DNA of 64,000 nucleotides, taken from contig CAWCBA010000010.1 of assembly GCA_963793675.1 (NCBI GenBank), positions 310,001-374,000 on the forward strand, given 5' to 3'. The first letter of the stretch is position 1. Every line of letters starts with the position of its first letter. This document shows positions 61,616-64,000 of the stretch, in pieces. The notes beneath the pieces are model-generated. The model worked only from the letters and a program-made list of their open reading frames with translations, was not told the origin of the DNA and ran no database searches. The position numbers and the translations under genes are program-made. This DNA is from RPQJ01 sp963793675 (GTDB lineage: Bacteria > Pseudomonadota > Gammaproteobacteria > Steroidobacterales > Steroidobacteraceae).

Positions 61616-64000
61616 ATGATCAACAGGATCATTCGCGCCTCGCTCGAGAACCGGGGGCTGGTGTTGCTGCTGACCGTCATGCTCACGGGGATTGGCGTGC
61701 ATTCGGTGCTGCGTACGCCGGTCGACGCGCTGCCTGACCTCTCGGACGTCCAGGTCATCGTGCGCACGCCGTATCCCGGCCAGGCGCCGCGCGTCGTCGA
61801 AGACCAGATCACGTATCCGCTCACCACGACGCTGCTCTCGGTGCCGGGCGCGACCACCGTGCGCGGCTACTCGTTCTACGGCGACTCGTTCGTCAATGTG
61901 CTGTTCGCCGACGGCACCGATCCGTACTGGGCGCGTTCGCGGGTGCTGGAGTACCTGAGCCAGGCGACGGCCCGGCTGCCCGAGGGCGTACGGCCGGCGC
62001 TGGGGCCCGATGCCACGGGAGTGGGCTGGATCTACCAGTACGCGCTCGTCGATCGCACCGGCAGCCACGACCTCGCGCAGCTGCGCAGCCTGCAGGACTG
62101 GTTCCTCAAGTTCGAGCTGCAGGCGCTCGACGGCGTCGCTGAAGTCGCCACGATCGGCGGCATGGTCAAGCAGTACCAGGTGGTCGTGGACCCACTGCGC
62201 CTGCGCGGCTACGGCATCCCGCTGATGATGGTCGAGAAGGCGATACGCGAGGGCAACCAGGAAATCGGCGGCTCGGTGGTGGAGATGGCCGAGGCCGAGT
62301 ACATGGTGCGTGCCACGGGCTACGTGAAGAGCATCGGCGATCTCGAACGCATCCCGGTGATGGCGACGAAGGGCGGCACCACCGTGCTGCTGGGTGACGT
62401 GGCCGAAGTGCGGCTTGGACCCGAGATGCGCCGCGGCATCGGCGAACTCGATGGCGAGGGCGAGGCCGTCGGCGGCGTAGTCGTCATGCGCAATGGTGAC
62501 AATGCCCGCGCCACCATCCTGCGGGTCAAGGCCAAGCTCGACGAGCTGCGCGCGGGATTGCCGGAAGGCGTCGAGATCGTCGAGACGTACGACCGCGCCT
62601 CGCTGATCCAGCGGGCGGTCGATCACCTCAAGGGCAAGCTGCTCGACGAATTCCTGGTCGTGGCGCTGGTCTGCTTCGTGTTCCTGCTCCACCTGCGCTC
62701 CGGGTTGATCGTCGTGATCGTCACGCCGATCGCCGTGGCGTCGGCCTTCATCGTGATGAATGCGCAGGGCATCAACGCCAACATCATGTCGCTCGGCGGC
62801 ATCGCCATCGCCATCGGCACGCTGGTGGACGCGGCGATCGTGATGATCGAGAACGTGCACCGGAAGCTCGAAAACGCGCCGCACGAATCGCGGCGCATGG
62901 AAGCGATCTACGATGGCTGCCGCGAAGTCGGGCCATCGCTGTTCTTCTCCCTGATGATCGTGGCGCTGTCGTTCCTGCCCGTGTTCACGCTCGAAGCGCA
63001 GGAAGGGCGCATGTTCGCGCCGCTCGCGTACACCAAGACCTACGCGATGGTGGCGGCGTCGCTGCTCTCGATCACGCTGGTGCCGGTGCTGATCTGGTAC
63101 CTCGTGCGTGGCCGGATCCGGCCCGAGAACGCGAATCCGGTGAACCGCGCAGCGGCGGCGGCGTACAGGCCGGTGCTGCAAGCCGCGCTGCGCCGTCCGT
63201 GGGCGATAACCGCAGGCGCCACCGTGCTGGTGCTCGCGACCCTGTGGCCCGCCTTGCGTCTCGGAACGGAGTTCATGCCGGAGCTGGACGAGGGCGACCT
63301 GCTCTACATGCCGACGACGCTGCCCGGACTCTCGACCGATGCCGCGCGTTCGTTGCTGCAGCAGACCGACCGCTTGATCAAGACGGTGCCCGAGGTCGAG
63401 CGTGTCTTCGGCAAGGCCGGCCGCGCGGAAAGCGCCACCGATCCCGCGCCGATCGAGATGTTCGAAACGACGATCATGCTCAAGCCACGTGACCAGTGGC
63501 GCGCGGGCATGACGCCGGAAAAGCTCAAGGCCGAACTCGATGCGCTGGTGAAATTGCCAGGCGTGTCGAACGCATGGGGCTATCCGATCAAGACCCGCAT
63601 CGACATGCTCGCGACCGGCATTCGCACGCCGGTTGGCATCAAGATCATGGGGCCCGATCTCGCGACGATCCAGAGTCTCGGCCAGCAGGTCGAGACGATA
63701 ATGAAATCAGTGCCGGGGACGACGTCGGTCTATGCCGAGCGCACGGCCACCGGGCGTTACGTCGACATCGACATCGATCGCGTGGCGGCCGGGCGCTACG
63801 GACTGAACATCAAGGACGTGCAGGACATCGTCGGCAGCGCGGTAGGCGGCATGACGGTGAGCTACACGGTGGAAGGCCTCGAGCGTTACCCGATCAACCT
63901 GCGCTATCCGCAGGACTTCCGCGACTCGCTCGAGAAGCTGCGGCAGCTGCCGATCGTGGCGCCTACGGGGGCGAACGTGACGCTGCAGGAGGTCGCCCGG
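61616..64000 (+). CDS. cusA: Heavy-metal efflux RND transporter (CusA/CzcA), partial
   Basis: Proton-driven inner-membrane pump. The visible 795 codons run open to the window end, so the C-terminus is missing (full length about 1040). It starts NRIIRASLENRGLVLLLTVM. PVDALPDLSDVQVIVRTPYP near 34 is the HME-RND signature. The TM4 proton-relay Asp/Glu segment is GTLVDAAIVMIENVHRKLE near 402. Downstream are SLLSITLVPVLIWYLVRGR near 482 and GTEFMPELDEGDLLYMPTT near 550. KIMGPD near 680 corresponds to the porter domain. Together with cusC, cusB and the small upstream protein it forms one operon. Confidence 0.95.
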   Translation, partial: MINRIIRASLENRGLVLLLTVMLTGIGVHSVLRTPVDALPDLSDVQVIVRTPYPGQAPRVVEDQITYPLTTTLLSVPGATTVRGYSFYGDSFVNVLFADGTDPYWARSRVLEYLSQATARLPEGVRPALGPDATGVGWIYQYALVDRTGSHDLAQLRSLQDWFLKFELQALDGVAEVATIGGMVKQYQVVVDPLRLRGYGIPLMMVEKAIREGNQEIGGSVVEMAEAEYMVRATGYVKSIGDLERIPVMATKGGTTVLLGDVAEVRLGPEMRRGIGELDGEGEAVGGVVVMRNGDNARATILRVKAKLDELRAGLPEGVEIVETYDRASLIQRAVDHLKGKLLDEFLVVALVCFVFLLHLRSGLIVVIVTPIAVASAFIVMNAQGINANIMSLGGIAIAIGTLVDAAIVMIENVHRKLENAPHESRRMEAIYDGCREVGPSLFFSLMIVALSFLPVFTLEAQEGRMFAPLAYTKTYAMVAASLLSITLVPVLIWYLVRGRIRPENANPVNRAAAAAYRPVLQAALRRPWAITAGATVLVLATLWPALRLGTEFMPELDEGDLLYMPTTLPGLSTDAARSLLQQTDRLIKTVPEVERVFGKAGRAESATDPAPIEMFETTIMLKPRDQWRAGMTPEKLKAELDALVKLPGVSNAWGYPIKTRIDMLATGIRTPVGIKIMGPDLATIQSLGQQVETIMKSVPGTTSVYAERTATGRYVDIDIDRVAAGRYGLNIKDVQDIVGSAVGGMTVSYTVEGLERYPINLRYPQDFRDSLEKLRQLPIVAPTGANVTLQEVAR

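Overview
The window is about two-thirds G+C, densely coding, and reads as chromosome of a high-GC gammaproteobacterium. The best evidence is the order tRNA-Gln, prs, rplY, pth, ychF, together with aceK beside icd, hpf and queD. The G+C content and small secreted proteins recall Xanthomonadales, Nevskiales or Steroidobacterales, but I cannot fix the family. I see no insertion sequences, prophage or CRISPR array.

Layout. 0.1-3.7 kb holds the tRNA-Gln/prs/rplY/pth/ychF housekeeping block. 3.7-16.5 kb is mixed: secreted proteins of unknown function, tRNA-Met, dgkA, a glycosyltransferase, a 3-methyladenine glycosylase-like gene, an odd glutamine-amidotransferase-like protein, a dicarboxylate/amino-acid symporter, an APH-like/P-loop fusion, hpf, a second PRPP-synthetase homologue, a cupin and a TorF-type porin. 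16.6-40 kb is a polyamine region: a class III aminotransferase divergent from a PuuR-type regulator, puuC, a MaoC-Pta fusion and aguB, then (after exonuclease/GIY-YIG, rlmKL, queD and a lipoprotein) puuB with a puuA-like ligase, divergent from a full spuABCDEFGH-type set (gamma-glutamyl hydrolase, ligase, aminotransferase, two binding proteins, ABC transporter), ending at polyphosphate glucokinase. 41-44.7 kb is a methionine-type transaminase/omega-amidase/Cys-Met PLP enzyme operon. 44.7-58.3 kb has a winged-helix/TPR protein, an Npt-like transporter with a cadherin-like tail, an exported phosphatase-kinase pair, an ArnT-like transferase, aceK and icd, and a BNR-type lipoprotein. 58.4-64 kb is a Cus-type copper/silver efflux operon whose cusA runs off the end.

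How the genes work together. The polyamine genes cover import (spuDEFGH), synthesis from N-carbamoylputrescine (aguB), the gamma-glutamylated route (ligase, puuB, puuC, puuD/spuA) and direct transamination (spuC), with a PuuR-like repressor beside a striking concentric dyad. icd and aceK put the isocitrate switch enzyme next to its own kinase/phosphatase.

Quality warning. More than 30 single-base frameshifts interrupt obviously conserved genes between 16.2 and 58.8 kb. Most are one-base insertions, and removing them restores full-length proteins whose lengths divide by three. They look like consensus errors rather than pseudogenes, so broken genes are listed as single CDS entries over their reconstructed extent.

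The most interesting candidate is the pair at 49.4-52.2 kb: a signal-peptide-bearing kinase-like protein next to a secreted metallophosphoesterase that carries a degenerate copy of what looks like the same kinase fold.
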